NCBI GenBank assembly: GCA_003225315.1
Contig: QHZD01000037.1
Coordinates: forward strand, 1-53,894
Source: Acidobacteriota bacterium
GTDB lineage: Bacteria > Acidobacteriota > Terriglobia > Acidiferrales > UBA7541
DNA: 53,894 nt
Direction of reading: 5' to 3'
Both the position numbers and the translations under genes were made by a program. Below are positions 27,783-36,019 of the stretch, one piece after another. Position 1 is the first letter of the stretch, and every line of letters starts with the position of its first letter. The notes beneath the pieces were generated by a model that was not told the DNA's origin, made no database searches, and saw nothing but the letters and a program-made list of their open reading frames with translations.

Positions 27783-27814
27783 GGGCAGTCATTTCGGCCT
27801 TGCTAGTCCAAAAC

Positions 27815-27915
27815 AGCCAAAATCGCGTTCTTTAGAATCAATCACTTACGAAATGCTCTTTTTGTAAGTCCTTTCCTTTGACATTCATGCAAATTCATAG
27901 GGGGGTAGGGGGGTA
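27815..27915. repeat. Probable dispersed element ending in two G6 runs
   Basis: This stretch contains ACTTAC (27844-27849) inverted against GTAAGT (27864-27869), then an AT-rich run and GGGGGGTAGGGGGG near 27900. Its composition differs sharply from the coding DNA around it. I have the impression of similar sequences in other Acidobacteriota genomes, which would need a search. Confidence 0.35.
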
Positions 27916-28032
27916 CAGCACCTATGCCACGCGCTGACGAGGTCGCTCGCTGCTCTTCCTCTTGGATGGGCTCCAACAGTCATGCGGCCGACTCAGCCGC
28001 CCAGTGTGGGCAAACTGCCGCGGTGGCAGCAA

Positions 28033-29400
28033 CTACATGTCGTCTGGCGCAAATTGCGAGAACGCGTCCGGTGCAGCCTCTTCAAACCGCGTAAACCGGC
28101 TCCGGAACACGAACTTCACCATGTCGGTCGGTCCATTCCGCTGCTTTGCGATCCGGAGTTCTGTCTCTTCCCTTTCTTCCGGCGTCGCGCCCGCTTTGAA
28201 GAAATGCGGCCTGTAGATGAACATCACCATGTCCGCGTCCTGTTCGATGGCGCCGGACTCGCGCAAATCCGATAGCTGAGGCCCGCGCTCGTCGCGCTCC
28301 GGCGCGCGCGTCAGCTGGCTGAGCACCAGCACGGGGATCTGCAGTTCCTTCGCCAGTCCCTTCAACCCTCGCGAAATGCTGGACACTTCTTCCTGGCGGT
28401 TTCCAAAGCGTCCGCGTGCGGTGATGAGCTGGAGGTAGTCCACCACCAGCATGGACAATCCTTTGTCGCGCTTCAGCCGCCGTGCTTTTGCGCCGATTTC
28501 CAGCACGCTGATCGACCCCGCGTCGTCGATCCATAGCGGCGCCGACGAAATCGTTCCCAGCGATTCCGTCATCCGCCGCCAGTCTTCTTTGCTTAGGTGC
28601 CCGGTGCGGAATTTGTGCGCGTCAATCTGCGCCACGGACGCCACCAAGCGTTGCAGCAGCGATTCCTTGGACATTTCCAGGCTGAACATGGCCACCGGGT
28701 GCCCGCCGCGAATGGCGATGTTTTCCATCAGGTTCAGCGCGAGCGCCGTTTTTCCCTGCGAAGGCCGCGCCGCCAGAATTAGCAATTCCGAAGGTTGCAG
28801 GCCGGACGTGAGCTTGTCCAGCTCGATGTAGCCCGTGGGAATTCCCGTGATGCTCTTGCCTTCACGGAAAATTCTTTCCAGGCGCTCAAAATTGTCGCGG
28901 ACGATGTCCTTTATCGGAAGCAACCCAGCGCGCACGCGGTCTTCTGCCAGCGCAAAAATCGAAGACTCCGCGTTGTCCAGGATCGCGTCGGCGCCGTCCT
29001 CGCCCTCGAACGCGCGCTGCTGGATGTTGTGTGTGGCGTGAATCAGGTTGCGCAGGATCGCCTTTTCCTTGACGATGCGCGCGTAGTGCTCGATGTTCGT
29101 TACGCGAGGCATGCCGTCCGCGAGCGACGCCAGGTACGGCGCGCCACCGGAGGCTTCCAGTTCGCCCTTGCGGTTCAGCTCCTCGGTCAGTGTCACCAGG
29201 TCGATGGCCTGCTGCCCTTCGCCCAGCGAGATCATCTGCGTAAAAACGCGCCGGTGCTGGTCCAGAAAGAAATCTTCCGGCCGCAGGTGCTCGATCGCCG
29301 GGTTCAGCGCGTGGTTATCCAGCAAAATCGCGCCAAGAACAGAGCGTTCGGCATCCAGATTATTCGGCAAGGGTTTTTCGAGTGTGGCGTCAGCGGGCAT
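28033..29400 (-). CDS. dnaB: Replicative DNA helicase DnaB
   Basis: DnaB is the hexameric helicase of the replication fork. The 455-residue product has the N-terminal primase-interacting domain (NNLDAERSVLGAILLD) and a RecA-like motor with Walker A (ARPSQGKTA), SLEMSKESL, LVVDYLQLI and a C-terminal ESGAIEQDADMVMFIYRP. No intein is present. The Walker A has SQGKT where SMGKT is typical. It belongs to the rpsF-rpsR-rplI-dnaB arrangement but is separated from rplI by a plus-strand gene. Confidence 0.97.
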   Translation of the reverse strand: MPADATLEKPLPNNLDAERSVLGAILLDNHALNPAIEHLRPEDFFLDQHRRVFTQMISLGEGQQAIDLVTLTEELNRKGELEASGGAPYLASLADGMPRVTNIEHYARIVKEKAILRNLIHATHNIQQRAFEGEDGADAILDNAESSIFALAEDRVRAGLLPIKDIVRDNFERLERIFREGKSITGIPTGYIELDKLTSGLQPSELLILAARPSQGKTALALNLMENIAIRGGHPVAMFSLEMSKESLLQRLVASVAQIDAHKFRTGHLSKEDWRRMTESLGTISSAPLWIDDAGSISVLEIGAKARRLKRDKGLSMLVVDYLQLITARGRFGNRQEEVSSISRGLKGLAKELQIPVLVLSQLTRAPERDERGPQLSDLRESGAIEQDADMVMFIYRPHFFKAGATPEEREETELRIAKQRNGPTDMVKFVFRSRFTRFEEAAPDAFSQFAPDDM

Positions 29401-29747
29401 TAGTGTTCGCTTTATATTCGCCTACAATAACACAAAGCTCTTTTGCCGCGCAAGACTGGCTTGCAAACGGAAACGCGGCAGGCAAAAAATTTCAGGTGGC
29501 GAGAATAACTACGATGGGCTCGACCAGTTCCTGTTTGCTGCTTTGTGATGTTGGCGCAGTGTGCGCCGGAGAAAGACGCCTGTCAATTAGAATGCATGTG
29601 CAAGACTGCGGAAAGTGTGCAAAACTTTTTGACTTTTTCCGCACAATGTTTTTTACGGCCTCCGGCATTGAAAAATGTGTCGCTTTGCGCGAAGCGCGCA
29701 TCGAAGTTCTGTGCATAAATCCAGAATATAAAGAACGGAGAGTCTCG
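29401..29747. other. Intergenic region upstream of dnaB and adh
   Basis: Divergent promoter region of about 350 bases. TATAAA lies ten bases before the dnaB ATG on the minus strand. On the plus strand TGCGGAAA (29607-29614) pairs with TTTCCGCA (29636-29643), followed by T6, which is terminator-like. No tRNA or known RNA motif is seen. Confidence 0.45.
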
Positions 29748-30761
29748 ATGGCAAAAATGAAAGTGGCATTGGTGCCGAAGCCGGGCGCGGATTTTGAAAT
29801 TGTCGAACGTGAAATTCCGCAACCATCGGCGGGGCACGTGCGCATTCGCGTGCAGGCTTGCGGCATCTGCCACAGCGACAGCCTCGTAAAGGAAGGACAC
29901 TGGCCGGGCATTCAATATCCTCGCGCCCCCGGGCACGAAGTCGCCGGCGTAATTGACGACGTCGGCTCCGGCGTCACTGGCTGGAAAAAAGGCCAGCGCG
30001 TCGGCGTCGGCTGGCACGGCGGCCAGGACGGCACGTGCCTCCCGTGCCGCCGCGGAGATTTCGCCAATTGCCGCAACCTGAAAATTTCGGGAATCAGTTA
30101 TGACGGCGGCTATCAGGAATACATGATCGCCCCGGTCGAAGCGCTCGCCGCGATTCCGGAGAGCCTGGATGCCGCAGAGGCCGGTCCCCTGCTCTGCGCG
30201 GGAATCACCAGCTTCAACTCATTGCGTCACAGTGGCGCGTCGCCCGGCGACCTCGTTGCCGTGCAAGGCATCGGCGGCCTTGGGCATCTCGGAATTCAGT
30301 TTGCCAACAAATTCGGATACAGAGTTGCCGCGGTCGGCCGGGGCCCGCAAAATGCCGCTCTCGCGAAAAAACTTGGCGCCCATGTATACATCGACAGCAA
30401 AGCCACCAACGCCGCGGAAGAACTTCAGAAGCTCGGCGGCGCAAGCGTGATTTTGGCCACTGCTCCGGATTCAAAATCGATGTCCGAACTCGTCGGCGGT
30501 CTGGCCTTAAACGGGACACTGCTGGTTGTCGGCGCGGGGCAAGGTCCGATCGAGGCTTCGCCGATTCAACTCATCATGGGGCGAAGGAGAATCCAGGGCT
30601 GGCCTTCCGGCATTCCCACGGATTCCGAAGACACCTTGCGCTTCGCCGAAATGACCGGCGTTCTCCCGATGATTGAAAAATTCCCGCTGGAAAAAGCCGC
30701 AGAAGCCTACGCTCGCATGATGAGCGGCAAAGCCGAATTCCGCGTCGTCCTCACCATGTAA
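29748..30761 (+). CDS. Zinc-dependent alcohol dehydrogenase (MDR family)
   Basis: A 337-residue medium-chain dehydrogenase with the catalytic zinc residues in ACGICHSD and APGHEVAG and an NAD(P) fold (GIGGLGHLGIQFA). Of the usual four structural-zinc cysteines only three remain: the first is Asp in GQDGTCLPC. ATG 29748 has CGGAGAG upstream. The gene interrupts the minus-strand rplI-dnaB neighbourhood and so probably arrived by insertion. It would reduce or oxidise small alcohols and aldehydes; the substrate is not known. Confidence 0.93.
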   Translation: MAKMKVALVPKPGADFEIVEREIPQPSAGHVRIRVQACGICHSDSLVKEGHWPGIQYPRAPGHEVAGVIDDVGSGVTGWKKGQRVGVGWHGGQDGTCLPCRRGDFANCRNLKISGISYDGGYQEYMIAPVEALAAIPESLDAAEAGPLLCAGITSFNSLRHSGASPGDLVAVQGIGGLGHLGIQFANKFGYRVAAVGRGPQNAALAKKLGAHVYIDSKATNAAEELQKLGGASVILATAPDSKSMSELVGGLALNGTLLVVGAGQGPIEASPIQLIMGRRRIQGWPSGIPTDSEDTLRFAEMTGVLPMIEKFPLEKAAEAYARMMSGKAEFRVVLTM

Positions 30762-30785
30762 CGACGCAGCCCAGCCTCAAAATAA

Positions 30786-30815
30786 TGTAGGGCGCCCGCC
30801 TCAGCGAACGCCCCT
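30786..30815. repeat. TGTAGGGCGC-type palindromic element
   Basis: An imperfect GGGCG/CGCCC palindrome after adh, beginning TGTAGGGCGCCCG. The same TGTAGGGCGC start occurs inside the MDR gene at 45854-45863. Confidence 0.45.
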
Positions 30816-30859
30816 TCTTAGGAACTTTTTGATGAGAAAGACTTACTGAGAATTCAGAC

Positions 30860-30910
30860 GTGTCATTCTGAGGGACCCCGATTGGATCGGGGTCCGAAGA
30901 ATCTCAACTT
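30860..30910. repeat. GTCATTCTGAG...GAAGAATCTC palindromic repeat
   Basis: GGACCCCGAT (30873-30882) pairs perfectly with ATCGGGGTCC (30886-30895) over TGG, flanked by GTCATTCTGAG and GAAGAATCTC. Flanks of this type mark a common dispersed palindrome in many bacterial genomes. It lies between convergent adh and rplI and could help end both transcripts. Confidence 0.65.
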
Positions 30911-30934
30911 CGAGTGCTACTTTTCAGGTGACCG

Positions 30935-31381
30935 CTACGATTCTTTTTCGACCGTCACTTTGATTTGCGCGGTCACGTCGCGGAACACCTTGATGGTCAC
31001 CGGAAATTCTCCGATGGTCTTGATCGGCTCGCCAAGCTGTGCCTGGCGCTTGTCAATCTTGAAGCCCTGCGCCCCAAGCCCCTCCGCGATGTCGGCGGAA
31101 GTCACCGACCCGAACATCTGGTCGTTCTCTCCGGTCTTGCGCGTGAACTTCAGCGAAATCCCGTTGAGCAACTCGGCTTGTTTTTGCGCGGCTTCCAGCT
31201 CCGTGGCCGTCTTTTTCGCCAGCGAAGTGCGAATCCGCTCGATGGCTTTCAAGTTTCCCGCGGTCGCTTCAACGGCAAGCTTTTTCGGCAAAAGAAAATT
31301 GCGCGCATAACCCGGCTTTACGGTAACCACGTCGCCGCGGTGGCCCAGCTTTTCGACGTCTTCCTGAAGAATGATTTGCAT
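30935..31381 (-). CDS. rplI: Large ribosomal subunit protein bL9
   Basis: bL9 binds 23S rRNA at the base of the L1 stalk. The 148-residue product has the diagnostic N-terminus (DVEKLGHRGDVVTVKPGYARNFLLP) split here only for description, a long connecting helix and the C-terminal domain with FGSVTSADIAE. Length is normal. It ends the rpsF-rpsR-rplI run. Confidence 0.98.
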   Translation of the reverse strand: MQIILQEDVEKLGHRGDVVTVKPGYARNFLLPKKLAVEATAGNLKAIERIRTSLAKKTATELEAAQKQAELLNGISLKFTRKTGENDQMFGSVTSADIAEGLGAQGFKIDKRQAQLGEPIKTIGEFPVTIKVFRDVTAQIKVTVEKES

Positions 31382-31436
31382 GTCTTCTCTCTAAGCTCCT
31401 GTTTCCTTGCCCCGAGGGTGTTTGCCCAACAGGGAT

Positions 31437-31946
31437 TTACGCCTTCGGCGCTTCGGCCACCGGCGCTGCAGCCGGTGCCGGTGTTCCATGTGACGGCGCG
31501 GTGTGGGCCGCTCCTCCCGGCACCACGACGCGAGGCGCCTGCGTGCCCGCCGCGCTTCCGGAGAATGGCAGTAGCGCGATGTTGCGCGCCCGCTTGATGG
31601 CCACGCCCAGCCAGCGCTGGTGCCTGGCGCAAACGCCCGTCATTCGCCGCGGCAGTATCTTTCCGCGCTCCTGCACGAACTGCGAGAGGATGTCCGCGCG
31701 CTTGTAGTCGATGAAGTCCATCTTCTCGACGCAGAACTTGCACACCTTCTTCTTGCGGAAATACTGGCGCTTGCCTCTGGGCCGGCCTCCGGGCCCCCCA
31801 GGTCCGCCCGGACCGCCTCCCCCCGGGCCGCCTTCGCGCCGCGGACCACCGTGCCCGCCGCCCGGACCGCCGTGACCGCCACCGTGGCCGCCTTCACGCC
31901 GCGGAGCTCCTCCCGGCGCTGTTGCTTGTTTCGGTTCCTCTGCCAT
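31437..31946 (-). CDS. rpsR: Small ribosomal subunit protein bS18 with long extensions
   Basis: The bS18 core is clear ([53 protein letters not shown]). The 169-residue protein is about twice the usual length: some 55 extra N-terminal residues are nearly all Gly, Pro, Arg and His, and about 40 Ala/Pro-rich residues follow the core. ATG 31946 is preferred with AAAGGG eight bases upstream; a GTG three codons earlier is possible. A CxxC pair survives in the core, suggesting a zinc-type variant. Confidence 0.95.
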   Translation of the reverse strand: MAEEPKQATAPGGAPRREGGHGGGHGGPGGGHGGPRREGGPGGGGPGGPGGPGGRPRGKRQYFRKKKVCKFCVEKMDFIDYKRADILSQFVQERGKILPRRMTGVCARHQRWLGVAIKRARNIALLPFSGSAAGTQAPRVVVPGGAAHTAPSHGTPAPAAAPVAEAPKA

Positions 31947-32058
31947 ACCTTCCACCCTTTCACTCGTCGCCCCGGCCTCGCCGGTAACAAACCTTTTATG
32001 ATTCCGGTAAAACCGGAGTCACTTTGCTGGAAACAAAAAAATCTTTCGCCGCGCAGAC

Positions 32059-32475
32059 CTAGCTCGTCGCAGCGGCCTGCTCCGGAGCCGCTGCCGCAGG
32101 AGCGGGAGCCGGTGCTCGCCGCGGACGCCGCGCCGCGCGCTTCTCGCGCTTCAGTGAAAGTTTTTTCTGGCGCTTCAAATCTTCATCCAGACGAACGGTC
32201 TGGTACTTGATCACGTTGTCCTGCACGCGCAGGCGCCGCTCCAGCTCGGCGATCAATTCGCCGTGCGTGGTGCGGATTTCCTGATGCACGTAAATTCCTT
32301 CGCGGTGCTTGGCCACGCGGTACGCCAGCTTCCGCGTGCCCCAGTGCTCGGTCTTCTCGATCTTGCCGCCCTTTTCCGCGCAAGTGTGTTCGACGACCGC
32401 GAGCAGCTTCTTGATCTCGTCTTCCGGCGTCGCCGGCCGCACGATGAAAACCAAATCGTAATAACGCTCTTCCAT
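32059..32475 (-). CDS. rpsF: Small ribosomal subunit protein bS6
   Basis: bS6 pairs with bS18 on the platform of the 30S subunit. The 138-residue product has the RRM-like fold with YYDLVFIVRP at the start, EHWGTRKLAYRV and KHREGIYV. ATG 32475 follows AGAGG by five bases, which excludes the longer frame. A basic then Ala/Pro-rich tail of about 35 residues extends the usual length. Confidence 0.97.
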   Translation of the reverse strand: MEERYYDLVFIVRPATPEDEIKKLLAVVEHTCAEKGGKIEKTEHWGTRKLAYRVAKHREGIYVHQEIRTTHGELIAELERRLRVQDNVIKYQTVRLDEDLKRQKKLSLKREKRAARRPRRAPAPAPAAAAPEQAAATS

Positions 32476-32559
32476 GATGACCTCTTTTTCTTTTGACCCC
32501 GAACGAATCGGAGTCGCTTCAATCTCTTCCATGCGCGCAAAACGAAAAGAAAACTCTTT

Positions 32560-33156
32560 CTAATCTTGCTCCGCTTCTTCCGGCTCTTCTGGTTTCCGGC
32601 GGTTGTACTTCGTCATCGCCGCGTCGAGTCCCTGACTCAGGATCATCTCCACGGCGTCTCCAGCCTCGCCGATCATTCGCGCGGCGACTTCCAATTCCGC
32701 CTTTTTCATCGGCCGCAGCACGTATTCTTTGCGGCTGCTCAGCGGATGATCCGGCCCGCAACCCAGCCGCAGCCTTGCAAATTCCTGAGTCCCGACCGAA
32801 CTGATCACGGACTTCGCGCCGTTGTGGCTTCCCGCGCTGCCGTCCGGATGAATCCGAATCGTGCCCAGCGGCAGTTGCGCTTCGTCCCACATGAGCAGCA
32901 GATTGTCCGTGCCCAGTTCGTACTTACCCAGCAGATCCCTCACGGAAATTCCGCTGAGATTCATGTACGTCTGCGGCTTTGCCAGGATCACTTCTTCCCC
33001 GGCAATCTTTCCCCGGCCCACCAGCGCCTTGCCCTCGGGCCGTTCCACGCGAATCCCGCCGCGATTCGCCAGTTCATCCACCGCCATGAAACCCAGGTTA
33101 TGCGGCGTCCACTGATACTCCGGATCGGGATTCCCAAGTCCCACAATGAGCCGCAT
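32560..33156 (-). CDS. pth: Peptidyl-tRNA hydrolase
   Basis: Pth frees tRNA from peptidyl-tRNA that has dropped off ribosomes. The 198-residue product has LIVGLGNPDPEY, the catalytic His in TPHNLGF, KPQTYMNLSG and GSAGSHNGAKSV. The usual HDDLD segment with the catalytic Asp reads MWDEAQ; the first Asp is kept but later acidic residues are not. The C-terminus is a Glu-rich tail. It lies downstream of rplY, as in many bacteria. Confidence 0.96.
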   Translation of the reverse strand: MRLIVGLGNPDPEYQWTPHNLGFMAVDELANRGGIRVERPEGKALVGRGKIAGEEVILAKPQTYMNLSGISVRDLLGKYELGTDNLLLMWDEAQLPLGTIRIHPDGSAGSHNGAKSVISSVGTQEFARLRLGCGPDHPLSSRKEYVLRPMKKAELEVAARMIGEAGDAVEMILSQGLDAAMTKYNRRKPEEPEEAEQD

Positions 33157-33195
33157 AGACGTTTTTCCAGCCGCCCGCGAATCGCGGGGCGCGCG

Positions 33196-33948
33196 TTACT
33201 TTTTCTTTTCGCCCTTGTCGCTTTTTTCGCTCTTCTCCGCCTTGGGCTTGGCTTCTTCTTCGGCGCCTTCTTCGCCTTCCACTTCCTTCTTGCCCTTCTT
33301 GATGACTTCCGGCTCGGCCGGCGTTGCTGTTTCGGCAGCCACGGCTTCGACGGGCTTCTCTTCTTCGACCTTGAGCATGACGACGTGCGCCAGCACGCGT
33401 TCTGATTCGGTCAAGAGTTTGAGTTTCGTCGTATCAATCGGCAAATCGCCAGCGCGCAACTGCTGGTTGAGCATCAATCCGCTGACATCCACCTTAAACT
33501 CCGTCGGAATGTCCGCCGGCAAGCATTCGATTTCCACTTCGCGCGTCACGACTTCAAAAACTCCGCCTTGCACTTTCACGCCCGCAGGCTCGCCAAACGT
33601 GTGCACGGGAACCATCACCTTCATCCGAACGTCCATGGCCACGCGCAGAAGATCGACGTGCAGCAATTTTCCGGTGATGGGATCCGTCAGCCAATCCTTC
33701 AGGATGGCAGGCTCGTGCTTGCCGCCAAGGTCTACCTGAAACAGCGTGTTGTGCCCGGTTTCCGAGCGGAGAATCGCGCTGACTTGCTTGGCGTTCACTG
33801 CCAGCGTGATGGATTGGCCCTTGCCTCCATACAACACCGCCGGCACTTTGCCCGTCTGGCGTAGCCGCCGCGCCTCGTTCTTGCCGCGCGAGCTGCGCGG
33901 CGCGCCTTCCACCACAATTTTTTCTGGCTTTTCTGCCTTCTGTGCCAT
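33196..33948 (-). CDS. rplY: Large ribosomal subunit protein bL25 (CTC form)
   Basis: bL25 binds 5S rRNA; the long CTC form adds a second beta domain. The 250-residue product shows NEARRLRQTGKVPAVLYG, LLHVDLLRV and ADIPTEFKVDVSG. About 45 C-terminal residues are almost all Lys, Glu and Ala. The start has an ordinary bL25 N-terminus. Two palindromes separate it from prs. Confidence 0.96.
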   Translation of the reverse strand: MAQKAEKPEKIVVEGAPRSSRGKNEARRLRQTGKVPAVLYGGKGQSITLAVNAKQVSAILRSETGHNTLFQVDLGGKHEPAILKDWLTDPITGKLLHVDLLRVAMDVRMKVMVPVHTFGEPAGVKVQGGVFEVVTREVEIECLPADIPTEFKVDVSGLMLNQQLRAGDLPIDTTKLKLLTESERVLAHVVMLKVEEEKPVEAVAAETATPAEPEVIKKGKKEVEGEEGAEEEAKPKAEKSEKSDKGEKKK

Positions 33949-33965
33949 GTCGTTCTTCCCTTCCC

Positions 33966-33996
33966 TGTGGGACAGGCATTCGTGCCTGTCTTATTG
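33966..33996. repeat. GGACAGGCATTC-type palindrome, perfect copy
   Basis: GACAGGCA (33971-33978) pairs perfectly with TGCCTGTC (33983-33990) over a TTCG loop. It lies between prs and rplY and matches the copy at 22699-22719. Confidence 0.7.
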
Positions 33997-34007
33997 CTAG
34001 TTCTCAG

Positions 34008-34032
34008 AGGACAGACAAGTAATGTCTGTCCT
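34008..34032. repeat. Second perfect palindrome between prs and rplY
   Basis: AGGACAGACA (34008-34017) pairs with TGTCTGTCCT (34023-34032) over AGTAA, a ten-base perfect stem. It is a sequence relative of the neighbouring GACAGGCA palindrome and probably arose from the same family. Confidence 0.7.
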
Positions 34033-34037
34033 GCAAA

Positions 34038-34982
34038 TCAAATAAACAATTCGCTGATCGAAGTCTCTTCGTGAATCGAGCGAATCCCGCGCGCCAGCAA
34101 ATCCGCCACGCTCAACACCTTGATCTTGCCCATCTTTTTCGCTGCCTCGCTCAGCGGCACGGAGTCTGTCGCCACAATTTCCTTGATGCTTGACTTCTCG
34201 ATCCGCTCGATGGCCGGCCCGGAAAGCACGGCATGCGTGCAAGCCGCGTAAACTTGCGTAGCGCCTTCTCTCAGCAACGCCTCCGCAGTCTTCACCAGCG
34301 TTCCCGCGGTATCGATAATGTCGTCCACCACCAGCGCGCTGCGTCCGCGAACGTCTCCGATCAGGTTCATCACTTCGCTTACGTCCACATCCACGCGGCG
34401 CTTGTCAACGATGGCCAGCGGCGCATCGAGCTTTTTTGCGAAAAACCGCGCGCGCTCCACGCCGCCCGCGTCCGGCGAAACCACCGTCAGGTTCGGCAAC
34501 TTCAACTGCCGGAAGTGTTCGACCAGCACCGGCGAACCATATAAATGATCCACGGGCACATCGAAATAGCCCTGAATCTGCGGCGCGTGCAAATCCAGAG
34601 TCAGCGCCCGGCTCGCGCCCGCCGTTTCCAATAAGTCCGCTACCAGCTTTGCGGAGATCGGAACCCGCGGCTTGTCTTTGCGGTCCTGCCGCGCGTAGCA
34701 GTAGTACGGCAGCACCGCGGTAATCCGCCAAGCCGACGCCCGTTTGAACGCGTCGATCATCAGCAGCAGTTCCAGCAGATGACAGTCCACCGGAGCGTGG
34801 CACGGCTGCACGACAAAAACGTCCGCTCCGCGAACGTTTTCCAGAATCTGAAAATAAATCTCGCCATCGCTGAAGCGCCCCAGCAAGGCTTTGCCGAGCG
34901 GCACATTCAAGTGGCGGCAGATGCTCTCCGCCAGTACCGGATTCGCGGTCCCAGAGAAAATCTTAAATCGGTCGTCGTCCAC
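34038..34982 (-). CDS. prs: Ribose-phosphate pyrophosphokinase
   Basis: Prs makes PRPP, the precursor for nucleotides and for the hpt and apt reactions. The 314-residue product has KIFSGTANPVLAE, GRFSDGEIYFQ, YYCYARQDRKDKPR and the PRPP loop LVVDDIIDTAGT. GTG 34982 gives the usual N-terminus and has GGAG ten bases upstream; in-frame GTG 35006 and TTG 35033 are alternatives. It follows ispE, a common pairing. A ten-pair hairpin sits just upstream of the GGAG. Confidence 0.96.
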   Translation of the reverse strand: MDDDRFKIFSGTANPVLAESICRHLNVPLGKALLGRFSDGEIYFQILENVRGADVFVVQPCHAPVDCHLLELLLMIDAFKRASAWRITAVLPYYCYARQDRKDKPRVPISAKLVADLLETAGASRALTLDLHAPQIQGYFDVPVDHLYGSPVLVEHFRQLKLPNLTVVSPDAGGVERARFFAKKLDAPLAIVDKRRVDVDVSEVMNLIGDVRGRSALVVDDIIDTAGTLVKTAEALLREGATQVYAACTHAVLSGPAIERIEKSSIKEIVATDSVPLSEAAKKMGKIKVLSVADLLARGIRSIHEETSISELFI

Positions 34983-34996
34983 GACGCTTGCGCTCC

Positions 34997-35019
34997 GTGT
35001 GACCACTCGGTAGTCACAC
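34997..35019 (-). promoter_or_regulatory. Hairpin next to the prs ribosome site
   Basis: GTGTGACTAC and GTGGTCACAC pair over a CGA loop (ten pairs with one G-U) on the minus strand, ending at the base before the prs GGAG. Its position would let it affect prs translation. No homology to a known leader is recognised. Confidence 0.4.
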
Positions 35020-35108
35020 CAACTTGCATGCAACGGAACCGGAAAGATCTTCTACAACGGTATGGACACGAAGAGACGCTGAGGCAGAATCCACGACACG
35101 CCCGCAGA

Positions 35109-36011
35109 CTACTCTGCGGTGCGCATCAGACGAGCGTACCTGTCGCGCGAGAGAGTCTCGCAAACGAAGGTCTGATCGTGCGGAAACCCAACAGCGGCTC
35201 GGCGCGCCATCGCTGGGCTCGGGAAAACTCCAAACACCGCCGAACCGCTACCCGCCAGCGAGGCTTCTGCAGCTCCTCTTTGGAGCAACTCCCGCTTGAT
35301 TTGATCAAGCCGGGGATGCCGCTGGAAAACCGGCCACTCGAAATCATTAGAAAGGCCGCTTCCCTGCGAGCTCCAAGATAGAGCACAGAACTGAAAGAGT
35401 TTAGAGGTTCCCGTCGAATTTGTCAACGCGAGCGGTTTGGCCTCCAGCCAGCGGTAGGCGTCGGGGGTCGGCACATGAATGTCCTTTGGCGAGACAACCA
35501 GAATCTGCAGCTTCCGAATGTCCGGCAGAGGATAAATTTCGTCACCTTTGTTTACGCCGAGCGCTCGCCCGCCCAGCAGGAAAAAAGGAACGTCTGCGCC
35601 GAGAGAAGCGGCAATTTCCAGCAACCGTGCCGCCGCTAATTTCTTTTTTGTGAGCCGCAGATAGCCCTGCAACGCCGCGGCAGCGTCGCTCGATCCGCCG
35701 CCGAGGCCCCGCCCCGCCGGAATCGTTTTCTTGAGCGCAATTTCCACTCCGCCGCTGATTTTCAGTTCGCGGCGCAGCGCGTCCACGGCGCGATAGACAA
35801 GATTTTTCTGGGGCGCTTCCGCGGAAAGCGGCTGGTTGCCTTCGATGGTCAGTACAATTTCCGGCGAGCGTGAGGCGCGCAACCGCAAGTCGTCATGCAA
35901 AGAGATCGTTTGGAAAATGGTCCTTAACTCGTGAAAACCATCATCACGTTTCCCGAGGATATCCAGGCGCAGGTTGATTTTTGCAAACGCGGGAATGCGG
36001 ACTTCGGGCAT
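35109..36011 (-). CDS. ispE: 4-diphosphocytidyl-2-C-methyl-D-erythritol kinase
   Basis: IspE phosphorylates CDP-methylerythritol in the MEP pathway. This GHMP kinase (300 residues) has AFAKINLRLDILGKRDDGFHEL, the ATP loop PAGRGLGGGSSDAA and a C-terminal SLAGSGSAVFGVF. ATG 36011 gives the expected start. It begins eight bases after the TPR gene ends, so they share a transcript. Confidence 0.96.
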   Translation of the reverse strand: MPEVRIPAFAKINLRLDILGKRDDGFHELRTIFQTISLHDDLRLRASRSPEIVLTIEGNQPLSAEAPQKNLVYRAVDALRRELKISGGVEIALKKTIPAGRGLGGGSSDAAAALQGYLRLTKKKLAAARLLEIAASLGADVPFFLLGGRALGVNKGDEIYPLPDIRKLQILVVSPKDIHVPTPDAYRWLEAKPLALTNSTGTSKLFQFCALSWSSQGSGLSNDFEWPVFQRHPRLDQIKRELLQRGAAEASLAGSGSAVFGVFPSPAMARRAAVGFPHDQTFVCETLSRDRYARLMRTAE

Positions 36012-36019
36012 GCGCTGGA

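Larger units (their letters stand above)
27481..28032. other. Gene-free region between alr and dnaB
   Basis: About 550 bases with no convincing reading frame. It holds the alr -10 box, an orphan plus-strand terminator-like hairpin (27754-27782) and an AT-rich stretch ending in a double G-run (about 27815-27915). The rest is pyrimidine-rich and featureless to me. Confidence 0.6.

Noticed and set aside
35020-35108. tRNA-Gln, often found between ispE and prs
   Set aside because: No anticodon arm, T-arm or CCA end could be aligned on either strand.
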